A stretch of DNA of 64,000 bases from Arcobacter sp. (GTDB taxonomy: Bacteria > Campylobacterota > Campylobacteria > Campylobacterales > Arcobacteraceae). Under the pieces are notes generated by a model that saw only the letters and a program-made list of their open reading frames with translations, did no database searches and was not told the origin of the DNA. The DNA lies in contig PKUK01000009.1 in the NCBI GenBank assembly GCA_002869535.1, forward strand, positions 124,001 through 188,000, read 5' to 3'. Positions 8,217 to 16,490 of the stretch are shown one piece after another. The translations under genes were made by a program, and so were the position numbers. Position 1 is the first letter of the stretch. Each line of letters begins with the position of its first letter.

Positions 8217-8831
8217 TTATTTCATAGCATTTATCAAAAGCTTTTCTTTTATAAACTCTTTAGCTTCAGCCATATCCAAATGGGATACACTAAAAGGTTC
8301 ACTAACATAAAAATCTATCACACCAAAGGGTTTTGGAATAATAAACTTATCCCAAGAGTTAAATTGCCAATATTTACTAGGACGACAATTAAATGCTAAA
8401 ATTTTAGCATCAGTTTTCTTATGAATTGCTACTATTCCATCCGCAACTGAAAATCTAGGACCTTTTGGGCCATCAGGAGTAATTGCAATGTCATTACCAC
8501 CCTTTAGTTCTTTTATAGCACCAATTAAAGCTTTTGTTCCACCTCTAGTACTTGACCCACTAATAGAATGAATTCCTAAATATTCAACAGTTTTAGTAAT
8601 TGCTTCTCCATCTTTGTGTTCACTAATCATTGCACTTACTTTACCTTTTGGTTTAAGCTTTTGATAATTGAAAGGTTGCATTAAAAGTTCACCATGCCAA
8701 AAAGAGACAATATAAATATCATCTTTTAACTCTTTTGGATGGTGAAAATTCTTTTTATTTGTTAGATATACAAATCTTACAAATAATTGCAAAAAAAATG
8801 GCACAATTCGTGTTACTAAAAAAAGCTTCAT
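8217..8831 (-). CDS. DUF374 lysophospholipid acyltransferase-like protein
   Basis: A 204-residue protein of the DUF374 family, related to the LPLAT acyltransferases acting on membrane lipids or lipid A. Typical features are SFWHGELLMQPF (catalytic-histidine region near residue 45), MISEHKDGE, GSSTRGGTKAL and ITPDGPKGPRFSVADGIV. An N-terminal hydrophobic stretch (residues 3-22) would bind the membrane. The substrate is not defined by the sequence. The start at 8831 overlaps the stop of miaB by four bases (ATGA), so the two are translationally coupled. Confidence 0.8.
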   Translation of the reverse strand: MKLFLVTRIVPFFLQLFVRFVYLTNKKNFHHPKELKDDIYIVSFWHGELLMQPFNYQKLKPKGKVSAMISEHKDGEAITKTVEYLGIHSISGSSTRGGTKALIGAIKELKGGNDIAITPDGPKGPRFSVADGIVAIHKKTDAKILAFNCRPSKYWQFNSWDKFIIPKPFGVIDFYVSEPFSVSHLDMAEAKEFIKEKLLINAMK

Positions 8832-10147
8832 TCGCTTATTACTTCACCTTTTAAGGCTGTTCTACTTGCAGCTGTAACTTTTACTTTTACAAACTTACCA
8901 AGAAGTTCATCACTTCCTTTTACAAATACTTGACACCAATTATCTGTAAATCCACAAACTTCACCATCAGATTTTAGATTTTCAACTAAAATTTCCACTG
9001 TTTTACCAACATATGAATTCATATGTTCTACAAGATGTTTTTTATGAAGTTCAATAACCTCTATTAATCTAGCACTTCCAATCTCATCTGAAACCTCTTG
9101 CTCTTTTAACTCTAAAGCTGCTGTATTTGGACGAGGAGAATATTTAAAATTAAATATTTGGTCAAATTTTACTTTTTCTATTACATCCATTGTATCTTGA
9201 AAATCTTCATCGCTTTCACCAGGAAATGCAACAATAATATCTGTTGTGATTCTTACATCAGGCACTAGCTTTTTAATTTTCTCTGCTCTATTTAAAAACC
9301 ACTCTTTTGTATATCCTCTTTTCATGGCTTTTAAAATAGATGTTGAACCACTTTGTAGTGGCATATGAATACATTTACTTATTTTTGGATTTTTAGAAAA
9401 CTCTTCAATAAACTCATCATCCATATGTAAAGGATGTGGTGAAGTAAATCGTATTCTTTTAAGACCTTCTATTTTAGAAATATCTTGTAAAAGTTTTGTA
9501 AATGTAGTTTTAGCTCTTTTATCTGAAAATCTTCTTCCATAAGAGTTTACATTTTGCCCTAAAAGCATAACTTCAACAGCACCTTTATCTACATCTTTTT
9601 TTATTTGGTCAATTATCATTTCAGGAGGAATTGATATCTCATCACCTCTTGTTGCAGGAACAATACAATAAGTACACTCCTTATCACAACAAATAGAGAT
9701 ATTAACAGATGTTTTGTACATAGATGTCTCAGTTCTTGCAAACTCATAAGTACTATCATCATGCTCAATTGAAATTTCAACAGCACCTTTTGTATCTATT
9801 ATATCTTTGATTTTTGAAATATTTCGTGCACCAACTACAAAATCAACATAAGGAGCTCTTTTAATAATATCTTTTCCTAAATGTGAGGCAGTACAACCGC
9901 AAACACCAATTTTGGCACCATCTTTTTTCTTAGCATTAAACTGCCCTATTTCTGAAAAAAGTTTTTGCACGGGTTTTTCTCTTACTGAACAGGTATTGAT
10001 AATAATTAGATCTGCATCTTCCATATTATCAGTTGTTTTATAATCTTTATACTTTTCTAGCTCAGCAATTATGTGTTGGCTGTCAGTATCATTCATCTGA
10101 CAACCAAGAGTTTGTATAAATAGTTTTTTAGATTCTTCTTTACTCAT
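8828..10147 (-). CDS. miaB: tRNA-2-methylthio-N6-dimethylallyladenosine synthase
   Basis: Radical-SAM methylthiotransferase that adds the 2-methylthio group to i6A37 of tRNA. A UPF0004 N-terminal domain begins FIQTLGCQMNDTDSQ and carries the auxiliary-cluster cysteines (GCQ, NTCSVREK, CGCTAS). The radical-SAM motif CDKECTYC is near residue 155, with the product-specific CIVPATRGDEISIP after it. A TRAM domain ends the 439-residue protein. One oddity: the residue just before the first SAM-cluster cysteine is Cys (codon 9691-9689, TGT), where nearly all methylthiotransferases, including RimO in this window, have Gly. A GGT to TGT change would explain it, and the effect on activity is unknown. 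Confidence 0.93.
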   Translation of the reverse strand: MSKEESKKLFIQTLGCQMNDTDSQHIIAELEKYKDYKTTDNMEDADLIIINTCSVREKPVQKLFSEIGQFNAKKKDGAKIGVCGCTASHLGKDIIKRAPYVDFVVGARNISKIKDIIDTKGAVEISIEHDDSTYEFARTETSMYKTSVNISICCDKECTYCIVPATRGDEISIPPEMIIDQIKKDVDKGAVEVMLLGQNVNSYGRRFSDKRAKTTFTKLLQDISKIEGLKRIRFTSPHPLHMDDEFIEEFSKNPKISKCIHMPLQSGSTSILKAMKRGYTKEWFLNRAEKIKKLVPDVRITTDIIVAFPGESDEDFQDTMDVIEKVKFDQIFNFKYSPRPNTAALELKEQEVSDEIGSARLIEVIELHKKHLVEHMNSYVGKTVEILVENLKSDGEVCGFTDNWCQVFVKGSDELLGKFVKVKVTAASRTALKGEVISE

Positions 10148-10165
10148 TATTATTTCACTTTAATA

Positions 10166-10408
10166 CTAAAGTGCATGTACCTCATACATATATTCATCAT
10201 CAGCTAATCCATATCTAACTTCTCTAAAATATACATTATAACCTTCACCTTCTAAGGCATCAACCAATGCCATCATATCTTTGTGTGAATTATCTTTATC
10301 AAAATAGAATATTTTTTCTCCAAGTTCTTTTAACTCTTCAATTATTTTTTCAATTTTTACTTTTTTTGGTTTTTCATTTAATTCGTTTCTTGCGAACAAT
10401 AATTCCAT
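10166..10408 (-). CDS. HP0268-family small nuclease-like protein
   Basis: An 80-residue protein that matches the HP0268 family of Campylobacterota in length and key blocks: MELLFARN at the start, KIFYFDKDNSHKDM in the middle and YFREVRYG near the end. The Helicobacter pylori member has been reported as a metal-dependent nicking endonuclease and ribonuclease; whether this one has that activity is not shown by the sequence. It lies 18 bases upstream of miaB and probably heads the leftward unit miaB-DUF374-unknown. The start has a moderate site (AGAGATGG context with AAGG further upstream). Confidence 0.78.
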   Translation of the reverse strand: MELLFARNELNEKPKKVKIEKIIEELKELGEKIFYFDKDNSHKDMMALVDALEGEGYNVYFREVRYGLADDEYMYEVHAL

Positions 10409-10488
10409 CTCTATAAGCCTTTTATGTTTAAATTTAACTATATATTTTATCTTAAAGTTACTTTTATTTTTATAAAAGAAGTTTTAGA

Positions 10489-10494
10489 TATAAT
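10489..10494 (+). promoter_or_regulatory. -10 box (TATAAT) of nusA-cysS
   Basis: TATAAT at this position would start transcription near 10501 and give a leader of about 60 bases before nusA. The leader holds an A-run and an AGG ribosome binding site at 10551-10553. Confidence 0.55.
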
Positions 10495-10559
10495 ATTGCT
10501 CTACATTCACATTGAAAATCAAAAAAAAATCATAGTTCAATGTTAAAAAAAGGTTATAA

Positions 10560-11735
10560 ATGGATAAGATTATTGATATATTAGATTCTATTGCTTATGA
10601 AAAAGGAATCAAATCTGAACATGTTGAGACTGCACTAAAAGAGGCGCTAATTAAAACTGGTGAAAAAATGGTTGACCATACTCTAATTTTTGATGCGGAA
10701 ATTGATATAAAAAATAAAAGATTAAAACTTTTTCAAAAGATTGAAGTTGTTAATGATGATGATAAAAGGCTTCTAGGTGAGGAAGTTGATCAATATGACA
10801 ATATTATAAATCCTGAAAATTTTATTCCTTTAAGTGAAGCAAAAGAAATTGATGCTGATTTAGATATTGGTGATTTTTTAGATTATGATTTAGAATTCGA
10901 AAATATGGGAAGAAATGCTGCAACAATTCTTCATAACAATTTTGAGTACAGACTTCAAAGATATATAGAAGAGAATCTTGTATCAAAATATAAATCAAAA
11001 ATTGGAAAAATCATCAATGGTTCTGTTACAAGAGTTGATAGAGCTGAAAATACTTTTGTTGAAATTGGTGAAGTAAAAGGTATGCTTACTAGAAAAAGTA
11101 GAATAAAAGGTGAAACTTTTAAAGTTGGAGATAATTTAAAAGCAGTTGTAAAGGCTGTTAATATTGATAAAACAAATGGATTAATTATTGAATTATCAAG
11201 AACAAGCCCAAAATTCTTAGAAGCTCTTTTAGCACTTGAAGTTCCTGAACTAAAAGATGAAAGAATTACAATAGAAGCCAGTGCTAGAATCCCAGGTAGT
11301 CGTGCTAAAATCGCCCTATCTACAATGGAAGCACAAATTGATCCTATTGGTTCAGTAGTTGGTGTTAAGGGAGTTAGAATTACCTCTGTTAGCCAACAAT
11401 TACATGGAGAAAATATTGATTGTGTTGAGTACTCAACAATCCCTGAGATGTTTGTTGCACGAGCTTTAAGCCCTGCAATAATTAAAAGTGTTCAAATACA
11501 AAAATCTAATAATCCAGAAGTTAAAGATAAAGCAATTGTAACAATTTCAAGTGACCAAAAATCTAAAGCAATTGGAAAATCTGGTTTAAATATCAGACTA
11601 GCATCTATGCTTACAAGATGTGAAATAGAACTTGTAGAAGTTGGTGATAATACACAGGCTACAGAAGGTTCAACAGCAATTCCAAATGATGAAAAAACAA
11701 AAGATACTTCAGAGTTAGAGGCTTTATTTAAATAA
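10560..11735 (+). CDS. nusA: Transcription termination/antitermination factor NusA
   Basis: NusA binds RNA polymerase and nascent RNA and controls pausing, termination and rRNA antitermination. Domains in order: N-terminal polymerase-binding domain (about residues 1-125), S1 domain (about 137-200, GKIINGSVTRVDRAENTFVEIG), KH1 (about 230-300, ASARIPGSRAKIAL and DPIGSVVGVKGVRI) and KH2 (about 305-372, DQKSKAIGKSGLNIRLAS). The 391-residue form ends in a short acidic tail and lacks the C-terminal acidic repeats of the E. coli protein, as is usual in this phylum. Its TAA overlaps the ATG of cysS in TAATG, so the pair is coupled. Confidence 0.95.
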   Translation: MDKIIDILDSIAYEKGIKSEHVETALKEALIKTGEKMVDHTLIFDAEIDIKNKRLKLFQKIEVVNDDDKRLLGEEVDQYDNIINPENFIPLSEAKEIDADLDIGDFLDYDLEFENMGRNAATILHNNFEYRLQRYIEENLVSKYKSKIGKIINGSVTRVDRAENTFVEIGEVKGMLTRKSRIKGETFKVGDNLKAVVKAVNIDKTNGLIIELSRTSPKFLEALLALEVPELKDERITIEASARIPGSRAKIALSTMEAQIDPIGSVVGVKGVRITSVSQQLHGENIDCVEYSTIPEMFVARALSPAIIKSVQIQKSNNPEVKDKAIVTISSDQKSKAIGKSGLNIRLASMLTRCEIELVEVGDNTQATEGSTAIPNDEKTKDTSELEALFK

Positions 11736-13138
11736 TGGACAAAATATTCATTTATGACTCTGTCAAAAAAGAGAAAGTTTTATTTGAACCAATAGTTAAA
11801 AACCAAGCTAAAATATATGTATGTGGTCCAACAGTTTATGATGACTCACATTTGGGTCATGCTAGAAGTGCAATAGCTTTTGATATGTTACACAGAGTCC
11901 TTAAAATAAATGGACTTGATGTAACTATGACAAAAAACTTTACAGATATTGATGATAAAATCATTAAAAAAATGAATGAATCATCAAGATCTTTGGAAGA
12001 TATAACAACTCAATATATCTTAGCATACAAAAAAGATATGCACTCGCTTAATATCTTAGATAACACCCTAGAACCAAAAGCTACACAAAATCTTGAAGCC
12101 ATGATAGAGATGATAAACGATTTAGTCTCTAAAGATATAGCTTACAAAATAGATGATGGAGTCTATTTTGATGTATCGAAAGATAAGTCTTATGGAAATA
12201 TCTCAAAAAGAGCGAGTGATGAAAACTCAATTGCAAGGGTTGAAGTAAACACTCAAAAAAGAAATTCCTCTGATTTTGCCCTATGGAAATTTGAAAAAGC
12301 AAATGATGTGTCATATGAAGCTAGCTTTGGAAAAGGACGACCTGGTTGGCATATAGAGTGTAGTGCTATGATAGAAAAACATTTAGCATACAAAGATGAA
12401 GCTTATCAAATAGATATTCATGGAGGAGGAGCTGATTTACTTTTTCCTCACCATGAGAATGAAGCTGCACAAACTAGATGTTCATCAAATAATGAACTTG
12501 CAAAATACTGGATGCACAATGGTTTTGTAACTATTGATGGTGAAAAGATGAGTAAATCATTAGGAAACTCTTTTTTTCTAAAAGATATTTTAAAATCTTA
12601 TAGTGGAGAAGTTGTTAGGTTTTATTTATTAACAGCTAATTACAGAACAGATTTTAACTTTAATGAAGAGGATTTAATCTCTTCTAAAAAAAGACTTGAT
12701 AAATATTATAGAGTGAAAAAAAGAGTTTATGGAAGTGCTTCATCATCTGTAAATAGTGAATTTAAAAGAAAAGTTTTAGAAGCACTAAATGATGATATAA
12801 ATAGTTCAAAAGCAATTTCAATTGTTGATGAAATGATAAATAGTGCAAACGATAAACTTGACACTAATCCAAAAGATAAGAATCTAAAAAAAGAACTAAT
12901 AGCAAACTTTGAGTTTATAAATGAAGTTTTAGGAATCTGTTTTAATGATGCCTATGAATATTTTCACTTTGGTATAAATGAAGATACAAAAGAAAAAATA
13001 GAAGAGCTAATAAACAAAAGAAGCCAAGAAAAAAAACAAAAAGATTTTCAAACAGCAGACATGGTTAGAGATGAACTAACTGCCTTAGGAATATCTGTAA
13101 TGGATACTCCAAACGGTGTAGTTTGGGAGAAGTTATAA
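11735..13138 (+). CDS. cysS: Cysteinyl-tRNA synthetase
   Basis: Class I aminoacyl-tRNA synthetase charging tRNA-Cys. The zinc-site cysteine and HIGH-like signature appear as YVCGPTVYDDSHLGHARS (residues about 29-46); the KMSKS loop is GEKMSKSLGN (about 270); other zinc ligands are in WHIECSAM and HHENE. The 467-residue length is normal. It is translationally coupled to nusA. The gene ends seven bases before the stop of the convergent calcium-loop protein, so the two genes meet tail to tail without an obvious terminator between them. Confidence 0.96.
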   Translation: MDKIFIYDSVKKEKVLFEPIVKNQAKIYVCGPTVYDDSHLGHARSAIAFDMLHRVLKINGLDVTMTKNFTDIDDKIIKKMNESSRSLEDITTQYILAYKKDMHSLNILDNTLEPKATQNLEAMIEMINDLVSKDIAYKIDDGVYFDVSKDKSYGNISKRASDENSIARVEVNTQKRNSSDFALWKFEKANDVSYEASFGKGRPGWHIECSAMIEKHLAYKDEAYQIDIHGGGADLLFPHHENEAAQTRCSSNNELAKYWMHNGFVTIDGEKMSKSLGNSFFLKDILKSYSGEVVRFYLLTANYRTDFNFNEEDLISSKKRLDKYYRVKKRVYGSASSSVNSEFKRKVLEALNDDINSSKAISIVDEMINSANDKLDTNPKDKNLKKELIANFEFINEVLGICFNDAYEYFHFGINEDTKEKIEELINKRSQEKKQKDFQTADMVRDELTALGISVMDTPNGVVWEKL

Positions 13139-13145
13139 ACTTCTT

Positions 13146-14117
13146 CTAAACCTTGTAATCTACACTTCCAATAACTCCAGCATCCCCATTTTCTTTAAGA
13201 AATATTGAACTTTGGCCTCCATTTACAGAGCCTACATTTGCCAAGTAAATTGCCCCTATTCCTGAGTCTGCTAAAGATACTAATGAATTCTCTCCATTTG
13301 CTTTTTTCTCCCATACTCTTAAGTCATTGAAAACTGAATCATTTTCATCAATCCAATTATTTCCATCCTCATCATAAGCACTTAATTCTTTAAAACCATC
13401 TCCAGAATTAACTCCAAATAGTTCATTTCCATTATCAATTTTGTCGTTACCATTTTTATCCAAAGCTAAATAACTTACATTATTTTGTAAAGATGAGATA
13501 TCGCTATTATTTTTATCTTTGTTTACATCAAACTCAAAACCCATATCTCTAGAAACATTGTCAAAATCACCTTTTTGATTTTGCATGTCAACTGAAAATG
13601 GATTTTCGCCACCTCTTCCATATGCATTTATACTAGTTTCGTTTCGTTGATAAAACTCATTTGAGTATGAAAGACTAAGATTAATTTTAAACTCTCCATT
13701 TGCAGTCTTTATTGTAGCTTCTGCACTAAAATCCATAGTAGTTTTTTCATAGTACTCTTCTTTACTTTCATATGAAAACCCCCATTCACTATTTTTTTGC
13801 GCATAGGGATTATTTGAAGATTGTGCACTATTTTGACTCTCATTTGGAAATAGTCTTATTTTTTGGTCACTATGTAAAAGTCTAGAAAGAAGTTCTTCAA
13901 TTATTCTTTTTTTTACTTTATCTTCTACTGATAAATCTGCTTCACTATTAAATACTAACTTTTTTGGCTCTATATTTATGTCAGTTTCAAGAGCTTTTTG
14001 TTCATCTAAATTTTCTGTTTTGCTAAAAGAAGTTGCACTTACATTTTTTTCATACTTTTGTATAAAACTACTACTTGCTTGTAAATTTACTTCTGAAGAA
14101 TCAATTCTCATATGCAA
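13146..14117 (-). CDS. Unassigned protein with EF-hand/dockerin-like calcium loops
   Basis: A 323-residue protein without a signal peptide. The N-terminal 200 residues are polar and not recognised. The C-terminal third has two calcium-loop-like motifs, DKNGNDKIDNGNELFG and DEDGNNWIDENDSVF, followed by DLRVWEK and a Gly/Ser-rich end. This block occurs in many proteobacterial proteins, often found with flagella or secreted repeats, and its role is unknown. It could bind Ca2+ when exported by a type I or flagellar-like route, but no export signal is visible. It is a single gene with its own spacer, downstream of the rpsR terminator. Confidence 0.65.
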   Translation of the reverse strand: MHMRIDSSEVNLQASSSFIQKYEKNVSATSFSKTENLDEQKALETDINIEPKKLVFNSEADLSVEDKVKKRIIEELLSRLLHSDQKIRLFPNESQNSAQSSNNPYAQKNSEWGFSYESKEEYYEKTTMDFSAEATIKTANGEFKINLSLSYSNEFYQRNETSINAYGRGGENPFSVDMQNQKGDFDNVSRDMGFEFDVNKDKNNSDISSLQNNVSYLALDKNGNDKIDNGNELFGVNSGDGFKELSAYDEDGNNWIDENDSVFNDLRVWEKKANGENSLVSLADSGIGAIYLANVGSVNGGQSSIFLKENGDAGVIGSVDYKV

Positions 14118-14210
14118 CTCCTTAATTTATCTATATTTAAGAATTGTATAGTAAAAACTATTAATTTACTATTAAAAAAATATTTTAGTTGTATATGAAA
14201 ATTTGGCATA

Positions 14211-14246
14211 AAAAAAGGGGGAAGATTTTACTCTTCCCCCTTTTTT
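14211..14246. terminator. Strong bidirectional rho-independent terminator after rpsR
   Basis: Arms AAAAAAGGGGGAAGA (14211-14225) and its exact complement (14232-14246) form a 15-bp stem with a 6-base loop. The A-run and T-run on the two sides make it work in either direction. It closes the leftward rpsF-ssb-rpsR unit. Confidence 0.9.
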
Positions 14247-14262
14247 TTATAAAAACTAAAAC

Positions 14263-14520
14263 TTATCTTGCGTATGCTGCATCTGTAAGGTTTTTAGTAT
14301 CTACAATATATGGAACCAATGCCATATGTCTTGCTCTTTTGATTGCATTTTCAACCATTTCTTGAGCACTTTTAGAATTTCCTGTAAGTCTTCTAGGCAT
14401 AATTTTACCTCTTTCACTCATTGAAATTCTTAATAAATCAGTATTTTTGTAATCTATGAAATCAACTTTCATTTCAGTATATTTACAATATTTCTTTCCG
14501 TATTTTCTTCTTTCAGCCAT
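14263..14520 (-). CDS. rpsR: 30S ribosomal protein S18
   Basis: Small-subunit ribosomal protein S18, which contacts S6 on the platform of the 30S particle. The 85-residue sequence has the family stretch [19 protein letters not shown] followed by [15 protein letters not shown], with a basic tail ([13 protein letters not shown]). It begins [14 protein letters not shown], as in other Campylobacterota. It is the last gene of rpsF-ssb-rpsR and is followed by a strong terminator. Confidence 0.97.
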   Translation of the reverse strand: MAERRKYGKKYCKYTEMKVDFIDYKNTDLLRISMSERGKIMPRRLTGNSKSAQEMVENAIKRARHMALVPYIVDTKNLTDAAYAR

Positions 14521-14535
14521 TTTCTTATCCTCTTT

Positions 14536-15057
14536 CTAGAACGGTATTTCGTCTTCGTCTATATCGATTTCTGGTATTTTATAACTACTATTTTCTGTAG
14601 TAGTTTTTACACCACCTTGTGCGTAGCTGTTTTGACCTGACTGCGGTTTATTGTACTGATTACTGCTTGGTTCTTGAGCTTGTGGTTGAGAATACTCACC
14701 TTCATACCCAGTGTTTCCATTTTGTGAATCAGCTTTTGAATCTAACATTTTCATATTATCAACTCTTAATGAGTGTCTATTTCTGTTAGTTCCATCTTGA
14801 GCAGTCCATTGTTCAAAAACAAGTCTTCCTTCTAATAATACTTTAGAGCCTTTACGCAAATATTGATTAGCAACCTCAGCACTTCTATTGAAAATGTTGA
14901 AATCTAAAAAACAAACTTCATCTTTCTTTTCACCAGTACTAGTCTTATAATTATAAGACGTTGCAATTGCACTTTTAGCAACTGCTGCACCACTTGGTAA
15001 ATATCTCAATTCAATATCCCGTGTTAAATTTCCAACCATAATTACTTTATTATACAT
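14536..15057 (-). CDS. ssb: Single-stranded DNA-binding protein
   Basis: SSB coats single-stranded DNA in replication, repair and recombination. The OB fold spans about residues 1-110 (MYNKVIMVGNLTRDIELRY, FNIFNRSAEVANQYLRKGS, LEGRLVFEQWTAQDG). A Gln/Ser/Asn-rich linker follows, and the acidic tail ends in DEDEIPF, the docking peptide for partner proteins. 173 residues is a normal length. It lies between rpsF and rpsR, the standard order. Confidence 0.97.
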   Translation of the reverse strand: MYNKVIMVGNLTRDIELRYLPSGAAVAKSAIATSYNYKTSTGEKKDEVCFLDFNIFNRSAEVANQYLRKGSKVLLEGRLVFEQWTAQDGTNRNRHSLRVDNMKMLDSKADSQNGNTGYEGEYSQPQAQEPSSNQYNKPQSGQNSYAQGGVKTTTENSSYKIPEIDIDEDEIPF

Positions 15058-15084
15058 ATCAGGCCCCTTTTATAAAATTATGCC

Positions 15085-15438
15085 TTAAGCAGACTTTTTA
15101 GCTGCTTCATCACTTAGTTTTGTCCAAGCAGTAACTTCTTTTTTACTCTCATATTTAATGAAAATAAATCTAATAATATTTTCATTGATTCTATAATTTC
15201 TTTCTAATTCTAAAATAGATTTAGTTGGTGCTCTAAAATAAATCACGTAGTAGTGACCTCTTTTATGCTTTTCAATTTCGTATGCTAGTTGTCTAGTTCC
15301 CATATCGTCACAAGTAACGATTTCTCCACCATTTTTTTCGATATTAGCTTTCACTAAATCAATCTGTGCTACAGTTTCTTCTTCAGTCATCGTAGGCTTT
15401 ACAATAAACATTGTTTCATAATGTTTTATTCTTGACAT
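15085..15438 (-). CDS. rpsF: 30S ribosomal protein S6
   Basis: Ribosomal protein S6, partner of S18. The 117-residue protein starts [17 protein letters not shown] and includes [20 protein letters not shown] and the C-terminal end [13 protein letters not shown] that packs against S18. It has a ribosome binding site (AAGGAG) before the ATG. Gene order rpsF-ssb-rpsR is conserved, so they are presumably cotranscribed, with holA and rnr upstream on the same strand. Confidence 0.97.
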   Translation of the reverse strand: MSRIKHYETMFIVKPTMTEEETVAQIDLVKANIEKNGGEIVTCDDMGTRQLAYEIEKHKRGHYYVIYFRAPTKSILELERNYRINENIIRFIFIKYESKKEVTAWTKLSDEAAKKSA

Positions 15439-15506
15439 TCATTCTCCTTTTAGTTTTCGCCGGTATTCTTAAAAATATCAGCAAGGTTTTTGTAAAGTCA
15501 GAGATT

Positions 15507-16490
15507 TTATCTAAGTTTATCTGAAAATTTTCTTAGACTAGCTTGTATATACGCATTATGGTCTGGAATTTTTGAACTTTTTAAATCCAACTCTAAATCA
15601 TTTAAAAAATTAAACAACTCTAAAAACAGCTCTGGTTTTATTTTTATTGCCAATTGGGTTTTTTTCTCCCAAATATTTTGAGGAGGTACATAACCTAAAA
15701 TCTCTCTGGCATTTGGAGTTCCAATTGTCCTTGAATACGAACTTATCATAAAAAGTTGATGAACAAAAGCAGCTATTTGGGTAAGTAAATTTATCTCATT
15801 CATCCCCTCTTCAAGTAAAAAATGCAAATCTCTTTTTACTAATTGTCCATTCATTAGATTAAATAAAAAGTCCTCTAATGATACACTTCCTATTCCAAAA
15901 CAGTGTATTTCCACAAGTTTTGAAGAGATTGATTCTTCGTTTAATATTGCTAACTTTTTTAAGTCATTTACACTCAGGTTTAAATCATTTCTATGCATAA
16001 AAAATAGATGATTTAATGCCGAAACTTCATATCTCAAACCTAAACTTTTAGCTTCACTTTCCAATATTTGAATAGCTTCACTTGGATATGGTGTAAACAT
16101 TCTCACGCTTACACTATTGTTTTTATTACTAAAGTATGAGCCCATAGTTTTAAAATCCCCATCTCCCATACAAGCAAATATTACTGTTGAGTCTGGGTTT
16201 GTATTACAAGCTTCAATTAATTGTGTTGTCTCGTTTTTATTTAGTTTTTTAGCAAGTTTTATAAGTAAAACATTTTTACTTGCAAAAAGTGATGATTGTA
16301 AAAGCTTATCTTTTGCATATTTAAAATCAAAATCATCAAAATATATCTTCTCAATATCTTCTCCAGCAGCTACACTGTTTGCAACTAAGTTTGCATATTT
16401 TTCTATTAAATAATCACTTTGCCCAAAAAACATATATGCGCAAAACTCTTTTTTTGCTCTTAATAATCCGTCAAACTCTTTTTTATACAT
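15507..16490 (-). CDS. holA: DNA polymerase III subunit delta
   Basis: A 327-residue protein matching the clamp-loader delta subunit of Campylobacterota in length, layout and position. The N-terminal AAA-like domain includes YMFFGQSDYLIEKY at residues 18-31 and NVLLIKLAKKLNKNE; there is no Walker A lysine motif, as expected for delta, which does not hydrolyse ATP. The C-terminal part (about residues 205-327) is helical. Its start overlaps the end of rnr by eight bases. Similarity in this family is low, so the call rests partly on context next to rnr and rpsF. Confidence 0.8.
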   Translation of the reverse strand: MYKKEFDGLLRAKKEFCAYMFFGQSDYLIEKYANLVANSVAAGEDIEKIYFDDFDFKYAKDKLLQSSLFASKNVLLIKLAKKLNKNETTQLIEACNTNPDSTVIFACMGDGDFKTMGSYFSNKNNSVSVRMFTPYPSEAIQILESEAKSLGLRYEVSALNHLFFMHRNDLNLSVNDLKKLAILNEESISSKLVEIHCFGIGSVSLEDFLFNLMNGQLVKRDLHFLLEEGMNEINLLTQIAAFVHQLFMISSYSRTIGTPNAREILGYVPPQNIWEKKTQLAIKIKPELFLELFNFLNDLELDLKSSKIPDHNAYIQASLRKFSDKLR

